Assembly: GCA_021208135.1 (NCBI GenBank)
Contig: JAJOKB010000003.1
Location: 1 to 34,755 of the forward strand
From: Verrucomicrobiota bacterium
GTDB lineage: Bacteria; Verrucomicrobiota; Verrucomicrobiia; Opitutales; Oceanipulchritudinaceae
Direction of reading: 5' to 3'
DNA length: 34,755 bases
Under the pieces are notes generated by a model that saw nothing but the letters and a program-made list of their open reading frames with translations, searched no databases and was not told the DNA's origin. Below are positions 20,262-29,212 of the stretch, piece by piece (position 1 is the first letter of the stretch; each line of letters begins with the position of its first letter). Made by a program: the position numbers and the translations under genes.

Positions 20262-20282
20262 CCGGGTGCAGCGCGCACCCGG
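20262..20282. terminator. Hairpin between convergent rarA and dnaA
   Basis: Perfect 8-bp stem CCGGGTGC/GCACCCGG (20262-20269 with 20275-20282, loop AGCGC), four bases after the rarA stop and about 50 bases past the dnaA stop. A short second stem GGCA-TG-TGCC follows at 20281-20290. There is no long T-run on either side, so it may work as a weak or factor-assisted bidirectional terminator. Confidence 0.55.
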
Positions 20283-20330
20283 CATGTGCCAACCCCCAGG
20301 ATTACACCGGGGTATCAGTATGCGCCTGCA

Positions 20331-21739
20331 CTAAAGATTGATCTGTTTGGTGAGGAAGTCTATGGCCCGACGGATGGTTTCATCCTGCTCCATCATATTC
20401 TCCACAGTCTTACAGGCATGGATAACAGTGCCATGATCCCGTCCGCCAAATGCTTCGCCAATTTCTTTAAGCGGTTGTGAGGTCAACACGCGGCTCAAAT
20501 ACATCGCAACCTGCCGGGGAAATGCAATGTGACTTGGGCGGCGTTTGCTGGCCATATCACTTAAGCGCAAGTCATAGTATTCGACTACTTTGCGCTGGAT
20601 CTTCTCGATGGTAATCTGCTGCTGGGTTTCTTCCACCAGAAGATCGCGCACCAGACGCTCAGCCGTGGCAACGTCGAGCGGTTGTTTGGACAGACGCGCG
20701 AAGGTGGCTACCTTGTTGAGCGCTCCTTCCATGCGGCGCACGTTGCGGGTAATCCGAGTGGCAAGAAACTCCAATACTTCATTGGACAAGTGACAATTAG
20801 CCATGGCCATGGCCTTCTTGCGCATGATGGCTACCCTGGTCTCAAGATCCGGTGGTTGGATATCGGTCACCATACCCCACATGAATCGCGAAACCAGACG
20901 GCTCTCCAACTTGGCTATTTCGCTGGCGGGACGGTCACTGGAAAGGCAAAGTTGGCGTTGCGATTCAAAGAGTTCATTAAATGTGTGGAAAAATCAGCCT
21001 GGGTACGTTCCTTGCCCTCCAGGAATTGAATGTCATCAATGATCAACACGTCCACCTTGCGATAAAAGCGGCGGAAATCGTCCAGTTTGTTGTCGCGAAT
21101 CGCCTGGAGAAACTTGTTGGTGAATTTTTCGCATGACAAGTACACCACATGCGCCTTGGGGTTCTGTTGCAGAATAGTATGAGCTACGGACTGCATCAGG
21201 TGGGTTTTTCCCAATCCCGAGTCGCCATAGACAAACAAAGGATTGTAGGCCCGTCCAGGTTCGGCGGCGACAGCCGTGGCAGCTGCATGTGCCAACTGGT
21301 TGCTGGGGCCCACGATGAAGTTGTCAAAAGTATTGCGAGGATTGAGGACGCAGCCTTTACGCAAGTGGTTCTTATCAGGATTTTGTAGTTCAAACCCACG
21401 GGTATCCATTCTGACTCCATCCAGAGTGGGAACGCGTTCCTGGGCAGGACTTGCCATTTCTGAAGAAACAATTGTTTCCGCAGGTTCAGCAACTTCAACG
21501 GTGACTTCAACCGGAGTGCCGCCCATGATATTCATTTTGTCGCGAATCAGATCCAAATAGTTATCTTCAATCCAGATCGCAGCAAACTGATTGGGTGCGA
21601 GCAGAATCAGGGAATCATCGCTTTCGCACCTGGCTTTTAGATCCTTAAACCACGTAACGTAAGTGTCGGGAGGAAAGATTTTGGCGAACTCGAGATTAAC
21701 ACTCTCCCAAAGTCCTAAAGTAACAGCAACTTGTGACAT
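20331..21739 (-). CDS. dnaA: Chromosomal replication initiator DnaA (frameshifted)
   Basis: Binds DnaA boxes and melts the origin. About 469 residues after repair. Seen: N-terminal domain I ([20 protein letters not shown]), a variable domain II, AAA+ domain III with Walker [16 protein letters not shown] and Walker [18 protein letters not shown], and domain IV with the DNA-binding signature [19 protein letters not shown]. The frame breaks in A5 at 20989-20993 (+ strand). Adding one base gives [18 protein letters not shown] and then [20 protein letters not shown], the normal sensor 1 region. The break is in the catalytic core of an essential gene, a strong argument for sequence error. Transcribed away from the putative origin at 21740-22166. 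No Shine-Dalgarno sequence before the ATG. Confidence 0.96.
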
Positions 21740-22166
21740 AGACGTACTTTCAACGACAGTTGTTCACACTTACTCGCAAACCGTGAGGAAAGCAGTAGCT
21801 GTTGCGGTTTGTGTCACCTGAGCAGAAACATCCGCAGGCTCCATCAGCGAGGCGACGGTTTTTGTGTGAGACTGCTCTGGGTGTGTAGAGTTCATAAGGT
21901 ATTGATAGCAAAGTGTTTGTATTGTGTTTGGGGGCGATAGTCCGCTGTTTGTAGTAAGTCCGTCGGCTGGAATTGAATCTCGCGACAGAATTACCAATCT
22001 GGATAGGAGCACTGTGTTGGGTCGAACCCGTCTTTTCAAGCGCAACTTGCCAACAACTTATACACAGGTTATTCACATTGCGAATTTGTTACGAAATAGT
22101 GTCAAAAAACCTGCATAAAACATGCTGTGCTTGCAGTTAACGAATGGATTAGCGTAGTAAAAAGAC
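21740..22166. other. Putative replication origin (oriC) upstream of dnaA
   Basis: A 427-base stretch without a convincing gene, between divergent dnaA and the 22167 gene. It holds two clear DnaA boxes in direct repeat, TTATACACA (22058-22066) and TTATTCACA (22069-22077), and a weaker TTGTTCACA (21760-21768) close to the dnaA start. AT-rich DNA with A6 and AAAA runs follows the paired boxes (22081-22125). Position next to dnaA and tandem boxes are typical of bacterial origins, but the boxes could also serve only dnaA autoregulation. No DnaA-trio array is clear to me. Confidence 0.6.
22058..22077 (+). promoter_or_regulatory. Tandem DnaA boxes
   Basis: TTATACACA and TTATTCACA, both matching TTATNCACA exactly, in the same orientation with a two-base GG spacer. 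Close head-to-tail pairs such as this often border the unwinding element. Confidence 0.75.
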
Positions 22167-22628
22167 ATGGTGGATGAAGCAAAACAACTCGCGGATGAGC
22201 TGTCGGCTGGTTCACAGTTTTCTAGGCAACTGTGGACATCCTTGATTGAACGTTTACAGTCGGCTGGATTGGATAGCAGGCGCATTGCCAAGTTAGGTCG
22301 TGAAGTGGGAAATCCCGGGCTGCTGTTGAATTTTTCCGAGTGGTTATCGGCAGGTCGTCTGGGCGACTTTGCCAACGCGGATGCGGCGGTAGTGACGCTG
22401 TATCACCTTGTCGATGCTTCACCCTTTGATGTTCGCTCGTGGTTGTTGGCCTTAAAGCAAATGCAATTCTGGATGCAGAGCAGGCAAAGAATGGTGACAT
22501 TGTCTGCGGTGCTTGGGTACATTGAGTGCACCTCTGCCGCACTGTCCGCTCAACCTTTGCGCATGGAATTATCCGATGGAGTGGAGGATATGCTGAATAC
22601 CTACGGTTTCCACGGCTTCAGCAATTGA
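22167..22628 (+). CDS. Hypothetical protein next to oriC/dnaA
   Basis: A 153-residue protein I do not recognise. It starts at ATG 22167 (MVDEAKQLADELSAGS), looks soluble and mostly alpha-helical, with many Leu, Ala and Ser, and has no signal peptide or membrane segment. Amphipathic stretches such as QLWTSLIERLQSAGLDSRRI and SWLLALKQMQFWMQSRQRM suggest a helical bundle. It is divergent from dnaA across the putative origin and converges on trpA, with 25 bases between the stops. The codon pattern resembles its neighbours and no other frame in this stretch looks coding. A replication role is suggested only by position. Confidence 0.6.
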   Translation: MVDEAKQLADELSAGSQFSRQLWTSLIERLQSAGLDSRRIAKLGREVGNPGLLLNFSEWLSAGRLGDFANADAAVVTLYHLVDASPFDVRSWLLALKQMQFWMQSRQRMVTLSAVLGYIECTSAALSAQPLRMELSDGVEDMLNTYGFHGFSN

Positions 22629-22653
22629 CAATTTTGCTGGGTGCCGGGGGAGA

Positions 22654-23463
22654 TCAGGACTTGCCGAGACCGGCGCACAAGGCTTTGTTTTGCTTGGCTA
22701 TTGTTTGACTGATAAGGTCCGGGGATTCGTGCGCAAGTGCTGCGATGGTATTCACCAAGGCGCTACCGACAACGACGCCATCGGCTGCGGCGGCCACCTC
22801 GGCCACTTGTTCGGCGTTAGAGATACCAAACCCGACCGCAACGGGCAGATGAGTGTGTTGTTTGATCTGCGCGACGCGCTCAGAAAGGTTATTTACTACC
22901 GATGTCTGTACTCCGGTGACGCCCTCTCTGGAGACATAGTAAATGAAGCCCTGGGCGACCTTACTGATAAGTGCCATTCTTTCGGGCGGGGTGGTGGGAG
23001 CCATCAAAAACACTGTGGCCAACTGGTATTGCTGAGAGAGACTGATCCAATCCGAGGCCTCTTCCGGGGGCAGATCGAGGATTAAGATGCCATCCACTCC
23101 AGCCGCCTTGGCTGCACGCAAAAAGTTTTCCTCTCCTCGTGCGAAGACGATATTGTAGTAGGTGAAAAAAATGAGGGGTTTATCGGAATGGGTGCGCAAT
23201 TCCGCAGCCAACTGAAAACATTGCTCAAGGGTCATACCTGCTCGCAGTGCCCGGTCTGCAGCTAACTGGTTAGTGGGGCCATCGGCTAAAGGATCGGAAA
23301 ATGGAATGCCTAATTCCAGAAGGTCTGTTCCTGAATCAAGCAGCGCTTTGCAGGCGGCTAGTGATTTTTGGAAATCGGGGTCACCGGCACAAACGTAGCT
23401 GACCATGGCGGCCCGGCCCTCGTTGGCGGCTGTTGCAAATTGTCGGGAGATGCGATCTGACAT
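22654..23463 (-). CDS. trpA: Tryptophan synthase alpha chain
   Basis: Cleaves indole-3-glycerol phosphate to indole and glyceraldehyde-3-phosphate and passes indole to TrpB through the tunnel of the alpha2-beta2 complex. 269 residues, the usual length. Seen: catalytic Glu50 and Asp61 in LLELGIPFSDPLADGPTNQ, the loop-6 region YYVSREGVTG, and the phosphate-binding motif VAVGFGISNAEQV then GVVVGSALV. The active-site loop reads GPTNQ where most homologues have GPTIQ. ATG 23463 (MSDRISRQF) is 20 bases past the stop of the ketoacyl synthase gene, so it is the last gene of a leftward operon with sufS. No other trp gene is nearby. The frame is intact. Confidence 0.95.
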   Translation of the reverse strand: MSDRISRQFATAANEGRAAMVSYVCAGDPDFQKSLAACKALLDSGTDLLELGIPFSDPLADGPTNQLAADRALRAGMTLEQCFQLAAELRTHSDKPLIFFTYYNIVFARGEENFLRAAKAAGVDGILILDLPPEEASDWISLSQQYQLATVFLMAPTTPPERMALISKVAQGFIYYVSREGVTGVQTSVVNNLSERVAQIKQHTHLPVAVGFGISNAEQVAEVAAAADGVVVGSALVNTIAALAHESPDLISQTIAKQNKALCAGLGKS

Positions 23464-23483
23464 GAATTTGGGAGCAGGAAAAT

Positions 23484-24725
23484 TTAATTTTTGAAGCGCT
23501 TGACGATGAGGCACGAATTGATGCCTAGCATGCCGAAGGAGTTGTTGAGAATAGTGTCAATGCGTGGACGGGCTTCGGGTTTAGCGATGACGAGGTTGCC
23601 GGTGTCGCAGTTGGGGTCCAGTTCATCCACATTGATAGTTGGGTGAACGAAGTTATCCTGAAATGAAGGCAAATTGCCGGCCAACTCAATGGCCCCGGCG
23701 GCACCCATGGCATGACCTAGAAAACTTTTGGTATTGTTGACTCTGGTGTCGGGGCAAGAGTCGGTGGGGAACAGGGTTTTGATGGCATTGCACTCCTGAA
23801 TATCACCCTGAGGAGTGGAGGTGGCGTGGGTATTCACGATGTGAATATCCCTGGGTTGAAGCGCAGCTTTTTTCATGGCGGCCTGCATGCACTCAACCTG
23901 GCGTTGACTATCCGGCAATACTGCGTCCACAGCGTCAGAATTGATATGATAGCCGACGATTTCTCCGTAGATTTTAGCACCTCTTGCCTTGGCGTCGGAG
24001 AGACGTTCCAGCGTGTACAGGGCACCGCCCTCGCTGACGACAATACCATTGCGCCCGACATCAAATGGGCGGCTGGCGCGGTTGGGATCGGCATTGTAGC
24101 CCAGAGCTCCCTGGCTTTTGAATGCCGCGAAAATGCCAAAAGTGTGAATGGATTCACTGACCCCACCTGCGATAGCCAGATCCACTTCTCCGAATTTGAG
24201 CATTAAATAGCCTTGAATCAGGCCGGCATTGCCTGCGGCACAGGCAGCGCCAATGGTATAGTGTGGACCATGGATGCCCATATTGAGGGTAATCTCACCG
24301 GCAGGGTTATTGGCCACTGTCCGCGGATTGTGATGATGAGACCAGTAGCGCACGTCGTAATTGAACTGTGAAATGTTGTAGATTTCATTTTCGGTTTCGA
24401 CGTTGCCGTGTTCAGTGATGCCAATGTAGACGCCCACCCTGTCTGTATCGACAGTCGCCCAGTTAATACCGCTGTCATTGATCGCCTCGTGGGCACAGTA
24501 AATGGAAATACTGCCGGCTCTGGTGCTGTTACGCAGTTCTCTGCGGGATTGATATTTGCGGGCATCGTACTCACACACGCCGGCATGCACAGTGCCCATG
24601 TAGCGCGTTTCGATATTGGTCACATTGCCGCGACCCTGAAGCAGGCTCGACCTGAGATCAGCGAGAGAGTTGCCGAGAGGGGAGGTCAGGCCAACACCGG
24701 TGATTACTATGCGGGTAGAATCCAT
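23484..24725 (-). CDS. Beta-ketoacyl-ACP synthase (KAS I/II, FabF-like)
   Basis: Condenses malonyl-ACP with a growing acyl-ACP in fatty acid or related polyketide synthesis. 413 residues, typical for KAS I/II. The catalytic triad is visible: Cys162 in GAACAAGN, His300 in NTHATSTPQGD and His338 in KSFLGHAMGAAG with Lys333. The start is MDSTRIVITGVGLTSPLG. The His-rich stretch YWSHHHNPRTVANNPAGEI before the active Cys is less usual, so it may be a specialised paralogue rather than the main FabF. There is no acyl-carrier-protein gene nearby. It lies 50 bases after sufS and 20 bases before trpA. The frame is intact. Confidence 0.9.
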   Translation of the reverse strand: MDSTRIVITGVGLTSPLGNSLADLRSSLLQGRGNVTNIETRYMGTVHAGVCEYDARKYQSRRELRNSTRAGSISIYCAHEAINDSGINWATVDTDRVGVYIGITEHGNVETENEIYNISQFNYDVRYWSHHHNPRTVANNPAGEITLNMGIHGPHYTIGAACAAGNAGLIQGYLMLKFGEVDLAIAGGVSESIHTFGIFAAFKSQGALGYNADPNRASRPFDVGRNGIVVSEGGALYTLERLSDAKARGAKIYGEIVGYHINSDAVDAVLPDSQRQVECMQAAMKKAALQPRDIHIVNTHATSTPQGDIQECNAIKTLFPTDSCPDTRVNNTKSFLGHAMGAAGAIELAGNLPSFQDNFVHPTINVDELDPNCDTGNLVIAKPEARPRIDTILNNSFGMLGINSCLIVKRFKN

Positions 24726-24775
24726 GTATAAACGTACAGTTGAATTGGACAGGAGAAAGCGAGCTATCGGAGGTG

Positions 24776-26051
24776 TCAATTGCCAAAGAAGCGACTGACC
24801 TTATGCAGGGCTTCTATGAGTGTGTTTACTTCCTCAATCGTGTTGTAAAAGGCGAAGCTTGCCCGCGCTGTGCCCGTGATACCAAAACTTTGCATCAATG
24901 GCTGTGCGCAGTGATGACCGGTTCTGATGGCGATTCCCTCCACATCCAGAAAGGTTCCGATGTCGTGTGGATGCACGTCATCGATCAAGAATGAGGCCAC
25001 CCCTGTTTTTCGTGCCGCAGTGCCGACCAATCTGGCTCCTTTAATCGAAAGAATGCCTTCGGATGCCGCAGAAAGCAGGGCATCTTCGTGCGCCGCTGCC
25101 GCGATCCGGTCGATGGAATTGAGGTATTTAAGTGCGGCTGCCAGACCCAGGACCTCGGCGATTGCCGGAGTTCCAGCCTCAAACCGTTCAGGCGGTGATT
25201 TGAAGGTCGTGCCACTGAAAGACACCTTCTCAATCATGTCACCGCCGCCTTGGTAGGGGCGCATCTGATCAAGAAGTTTGTATTTGCCAAACAGCAGACC
25301 AATGCCGGTAGGACCAAACAGCTTGTGCCCACTGAGCACGCAAAAGTCGCAGTCCAGTTCCTTGACGTCGATTGAGAAGTGTGGCGCGGACTGGGCAGCG
25401 TCGAGCAGCACGGGTACGCCGTTCTGATGGGCCAAATCAATGAGTTCCTTAGCCGGATTGATAGTGCCGAGCGCGTTGGAGACATGGACCAAGCCAAAAA
25501 TAAGCGGTTGTTGACGCAGCAAGTCGGCGCAAGCAGCGACATCCAGGGGATCCGTCGGCAAGCACTGGAACAACATTGATCTTTAAATCAAATTGTTGAG
25601 CCAGCAATTGCCAGGGGACAATGTTGGCATGGTGTTCCATTCCGGTGACCAGTATCGTGGCTCCGGGGCGAGGCAGTTGAGGCGCCAAAAAACTGTGCGC
25701 GACCAGATTGATGGCCTCGGTCGCACCGCGCACAAATACCACTTCTTTCTTTCCGGCATTGAGAAATTCAGCCGCCAGGGTCCGCCCTTGTTCGTAGGCT
25801 TCCGTCGCTTCCTGACTCAGTGTGTGGACTCCGCGGTGAATGTTGGCATTCCCATTGCGCCAGTAACGATCCATCGCCACGATGACGCATTCCGGTTTTT
25901 GCGTGGTGGCGGCGTTGTCCAGATATACCAAAGGTTTACCATTGATCAGCCGCTGCAAAATGGGAAAGTCCCGACGCGCTTGTGTCGGATTGAAGGTTGA
26001 CGTATCTGTGGTCGCGGTCATAGATGAGTTAACTTCATCCATTCTTGTCAT
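24776..26051 (-). CDS. sufS: SufS-type cysteine desulfurase (frameshifted)
   Basis: PLP enzyme that takes sulfur from cysteine for iron-sulfur cluster assembly. About 424 residues after repair. Seen: RRDFPIL and LVYLDNAATTQKP near the start, ANIHRGVHTLSQEAT, TGMEHHANIVPWQLLA, LLDAAQSAPH with the PLP-contact Asp, PLP lysine in LSGHKLFGPTGIGLLFGKY, and the persulfide Cys in AIRTGHHCAQPLM. The frame breaks in G4 at 25546-25549 (+ strand). Removing one base gives VPVLADGSLDVAACADLL, as in homologues. ATG 26051 is chosen because AGGAG lies nine bases upstream; ATG 26021 (MTATTDTS) is equally plausible by length. The start overlaps the divergent gene at 26050. No other suf gene is adjacent. Confidence 0.92.
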
Positions 26052-27310
26052 GCATTCAATCTCCTTCCGTAAAATTCTTGCTTTGGCTGGTGCCATTGCT
26101 TCCTTTCAGTCTTTGGGCGCTAATCAGTTTGAGGCCAATTCCTCCCGAATTGACCTGGACGGACAGTTCATTTTGTTTATGGATCACTCCGGTGATTCAG
26201 ATGCTATCGGGCAAGCGCTCAACGAATTGCGCACCACAGTAGCGCAAATTTGGCCGCAGGCCGCCATGTTTCCAATCGATTTCAAATCGATCCTTGCCGC
26301 CAAAGGGTTTGATGGCCTGGTAGCCTCTGGATTCAGCTCCAAGTACATGGGAGAAGGACTGAATCGCAACCGATCCTATACTACTGTATCCGGCCAGCCG
26401 CGCGGGTTTATGGCCATTTTACCTACGGAGAACAAACCATTCAAGGTTTTGGACTTGGCCTCGCCTTCGGCAGATCTGGTTTACGAAATCACGCTCGATT
26501 TGAATCCTCTCAAAACGACTGCCCAACAGATCGCTGAAATGTTGATGGGGCCGATGGGCCGGGGAATGGTGGATATGTGGTTGCAGCAACCCCTTATGCC
26601 CATGGGGCCAACCGCCAATCAGTTGCTGGATATTTTGTCCAACCATTTTCAATTCGTCTTGGAATATCCCGCTGAGGCGGTTGCTACCAGTGACCTTCAA
26701 CCTGACTTTTTGCTGATTTTAGACAAAGGCGAAGAGTTTTGGCGTCTGATCAGCAATTTTGGCGAAATGATTGAATTGCAGACTGAAGGCGAGTGGCAGT
26801 GGTATGCCATTGGCGCACTTCTGGATGGTGAACCGAACGATGTGCTGGTACTGCGCCGCCAAGAGGGTGGTCAGGTTTATGTTACTAACAACAAGACTTA
26901 CATGCTGGCCTCATTTATCCGTTCGGATAATCTACGCAGCAGTGCAGAGTATCAGCGTTACGCACGGTACTTGCCGGATACTGGATCGGCATTCTTCTTC
27001 CAGAGCGACAGGTTCAGTCGGTTGAACCTCACCGCAGGTTTGCAAGACCCTGACAGCGGTATCCCCGAGCAATTCGCTGCCTTTGTGCCTCTGATTCTCG
27101 ATAGTCCCCTGAAAAAGTTTCGTTTCTGGTGGTGCCGGTGTGAATTTCTTCCGCGACAGCGCATATGAGTCGGTCAGCTTCAGTGCCATTTCGTACAAGG
27201 ATATCACCTACATGGGTGTGGCCTTGATTCCTGCCGCCATTGGTGCCGCTGTCGCCGTGCAGATGCAGTCAGCCAATGCCGCCATTCCGGCGGATGACTG
27301 GGATGAGTAA
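26050..27310 (+). CDS. Unknown exported protein (frameshifted)
   Basis: About 419 residues after repair, no family recognised. It starts at ATG 26050 with a likely signal peptide (MHSISFRKILALAGAIASFQ, cleavage probably near SLGA-NQ). The mature part is rich in acidic and hydrophobic residues and includes LDGQFILFMDHSGDSDAIGQ, a Met/Pro-rich loop (GPMGRGMVDMWLQQPLMPMG) and LLILDKGEEFWRLISNFGE. The frame breaks in TTT at 27118-27120. Removing one T gives LKKFVSGGAGVNFFRDSAYE and a tail with one hydrophobic segment (MGVALIPAAIGAAVAVQMQ), ending DDWDE. This suggests a periplasmic protein with a C-terminal membrane segment. It stands divergent from sufS and 49 bases before the TIGR03546-type gene. 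Confidence 0.7.
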
Positions 27311-27319
27311 CAATGAACG

Positions 27320-27346
27320 GGCACCGTGCCGATGATTTGCGGTGCC
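27320..27346 (+). terminator. Hairpin in the 5' leader of the TIGR03546-type gene
   Basis: Perfect 7-bp stem GGCACCG/CGGTGCC (27320-27326 with 27340-27346, 13-base loop), nine bases after the preceding stop and two bases before AGGAGG. There is no T-run, so it may tune translation or mRNA stability instead of ending transcription. Confidence 0.4.
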
Positions 27347-27348
27347 TT

Positions 27349-27354
27349 AGGAGG
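27349..27354 (+). promoter_or_regulatory. Strong ribosome-binding site
   Basis: AGGAGG, five bases before ATG 27360. It fixes the start of the following gene and stands out because most genes in this window lack such a site. Confidence 0.8.
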
Positions 27355-27359
27355 TAGTT

Positions 27360-29106
27360 ATGTTGATCACGCGCAAATTGGGTAAGTTCTTCCGGGGTAC
27401 TGCTACCCCCTTTCAGGTGTATGCCGGAGCGTTAATCAGCGCACTGATTGCATTTATACCTTCTCCCTTGGCTGCTCCCGGTTACTTCGCCTGTCTACTG
27501 GCCTTGCTAGTGGTCCTGAATGCCAATTTGGTTTTGGCTGCATTTGTTGGCTTCCTGTGTTACTTTTTTAGCCTACCTCTTGCTCCCTGTGAGTTTTGCG
27601 GTGGGTCAAACATTGTTGCACGGTCCTACCGGTGCGATGTTTACCGTTTGGGTCAATGCGCCCGTTACTGCCTGGTTTGGCTTTGATTACTACGCATTGA
27701 CCGGTGGCATACCTTTAGCGCTCCTCATCGGCCTGGCGCTGGGTTATGCGGGCAATCGCGCGCTGCAGGGCTTTCGCAAGCGCATGATAAGCCTGGAGTC
27801 GGGTGAAAATCGATTCAAGACGTGGTCGCAAAAGCGCTGGGTGAAAGTGATTGACTATATCATCATCGGTCCAGGATCAAAGGGCGCGCTGTCCTGGGAG
27901 GCATTGGGGGCCAAAAAGGTTGGCAATCCGGTGCGTCCTCTCGGCGTAGGTTTGGTCGTGGTTGCAGCGGTCTTTGTATTTTTGGTGGGGCGATTTTTTC
28001 AGGAGCCCATTTTGACGCCTTTGGTACGGGATGGGTTGGCGCGGGTGAATGGTGCCACCGTTGATCTCGCATCTGTGCAAATTCGTTGGAGCGAAGCGCG
28101 TGTGGAATTGCATGGTTTGGCCATGGCGGATCGCAACGATTTGCAGCGCAACCTGATTGCCTCGGAGCGGATTTCTGGATCGCTTTCGCTCGTCAGTGCC
28201 TTGCGCAGAACTTTGGTAGTGGATGAATTGGTGGTTCACAATGCCAGGCAAGGTGAGCCCCGGGCTACCATGGGAAGGCTTATTGAACCACGGGGAAGCC
28301 AGCGGCAAACGACGCCGCTGGAAATTCCGGATTTTGATACCCTCGAGCGCTGGGTGCGCGATGCTGCGCTCTGGCGTCAGCGCTTACAACAGGCGCAGGA
28401 TTTGTTGGAACGTTTCGGCGGCGATGCGGAAGCAGGTGATGGCTTCGACGAAACTGGACTGACTTTGCGTGAGCGCTTGCGCCTGCGTGCGGATTCTCTT
28501 GGTTATGCCAACGTGCGGGCTGAGCATTTGCGCGTGGAAAACCCCACTTTGACCATACGCAATCTGACAGCTGGTGGGGTGCGCACCACTTGGTTGCCCG
28601 ACGAGCTGATCGACATTCAGATGCACAATTTATCGAGTCATCCCGCCCTGTTGGCCGAAAGACCCACTTTGAATTTACGGTCCGCAGAGGCGACTGTTTT
28701 GTTGGATTTAATTGTCGGATCCAGCGCGGCTGCATTGCCGCACCAGGTAAATCTCGCCCTTAAAAACCTGTCCGCTGACGCTGTTGGGAATCAAATTCAA
28801 CGACAGGGTAGGCCGCTTTTCCAAGGTGGCACGATGGATGTCACGGCCAACGGCACACTGTCGGCACTGGATTCACAAATGCCGTTGCAAGTGACTTTTG
28901 CCGGAACAACCTTTTTTATTGGTTCTGATTCAGGAACGGAGATCCGGTCCTTGACTCTGCCTATTGAGTTTCGCGGACCTTTGGCTCACCCATCGGTGCG
29001 TTTAAGTGACGATGCCTTGCAGCGGGCCCTTCGGCAGGCCGGGCAAGACCGATTATTGCGCGAAGTTGAAAATCGCATACCGACACTCCCGTTTCCGCGG
29101 CGCTAG
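27360..29106 (+). CDS. Fused DUF2062/TIGR03546-like and TIGR03545-like membrane protein (frameshifted)
   Basis: About 581 residues after repair. The N-terminal part (residues about 1-150) is a small polytopic domain of TIGR03546 type (MLITRKLGKFFRGTATPFQV and several membrane segments). A charged loop follows (GFRKRMISLESGENRFKTW). Then come a single membrane segment (about 198-216) and a long periplasmic AsmA-like region of TIGR03545 type, with ATVDLASVQIRWSEARVELH, GLAMADRNDLQRNLIASERI and PLAHPSVRLSDDALQRALRQ. In proteobacteria these two are usually separate neighbouring genes; here one frame spans both. The frame breaks in T6 at 27564-27569. Removing one T gives FLCYFLAYLLLPVSFAVGQT. The family names are from memory of sequence style, and the cellular role is unknown. 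Confidence 0.75.
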
Positions 29107-29212
29107 TGCCCAATCTGAAAATAAGCAGAGGAATGTCGAGAGTGCGATAGGGACAAGCGAGGTGCCCATGCTTGACCTGAGGCTGCATTTTTCGCACCTT
29201 AACCCTATTTGC

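Noticed and set aside
21750-22076. A 108-residue minus-strand frame between dnaA and the 22167 gene.
   Set aside because: Its composition is random-looking, it covers the DnaA boxes, and an overlapping frame looks no better; the stretch is better read as origin DNA.
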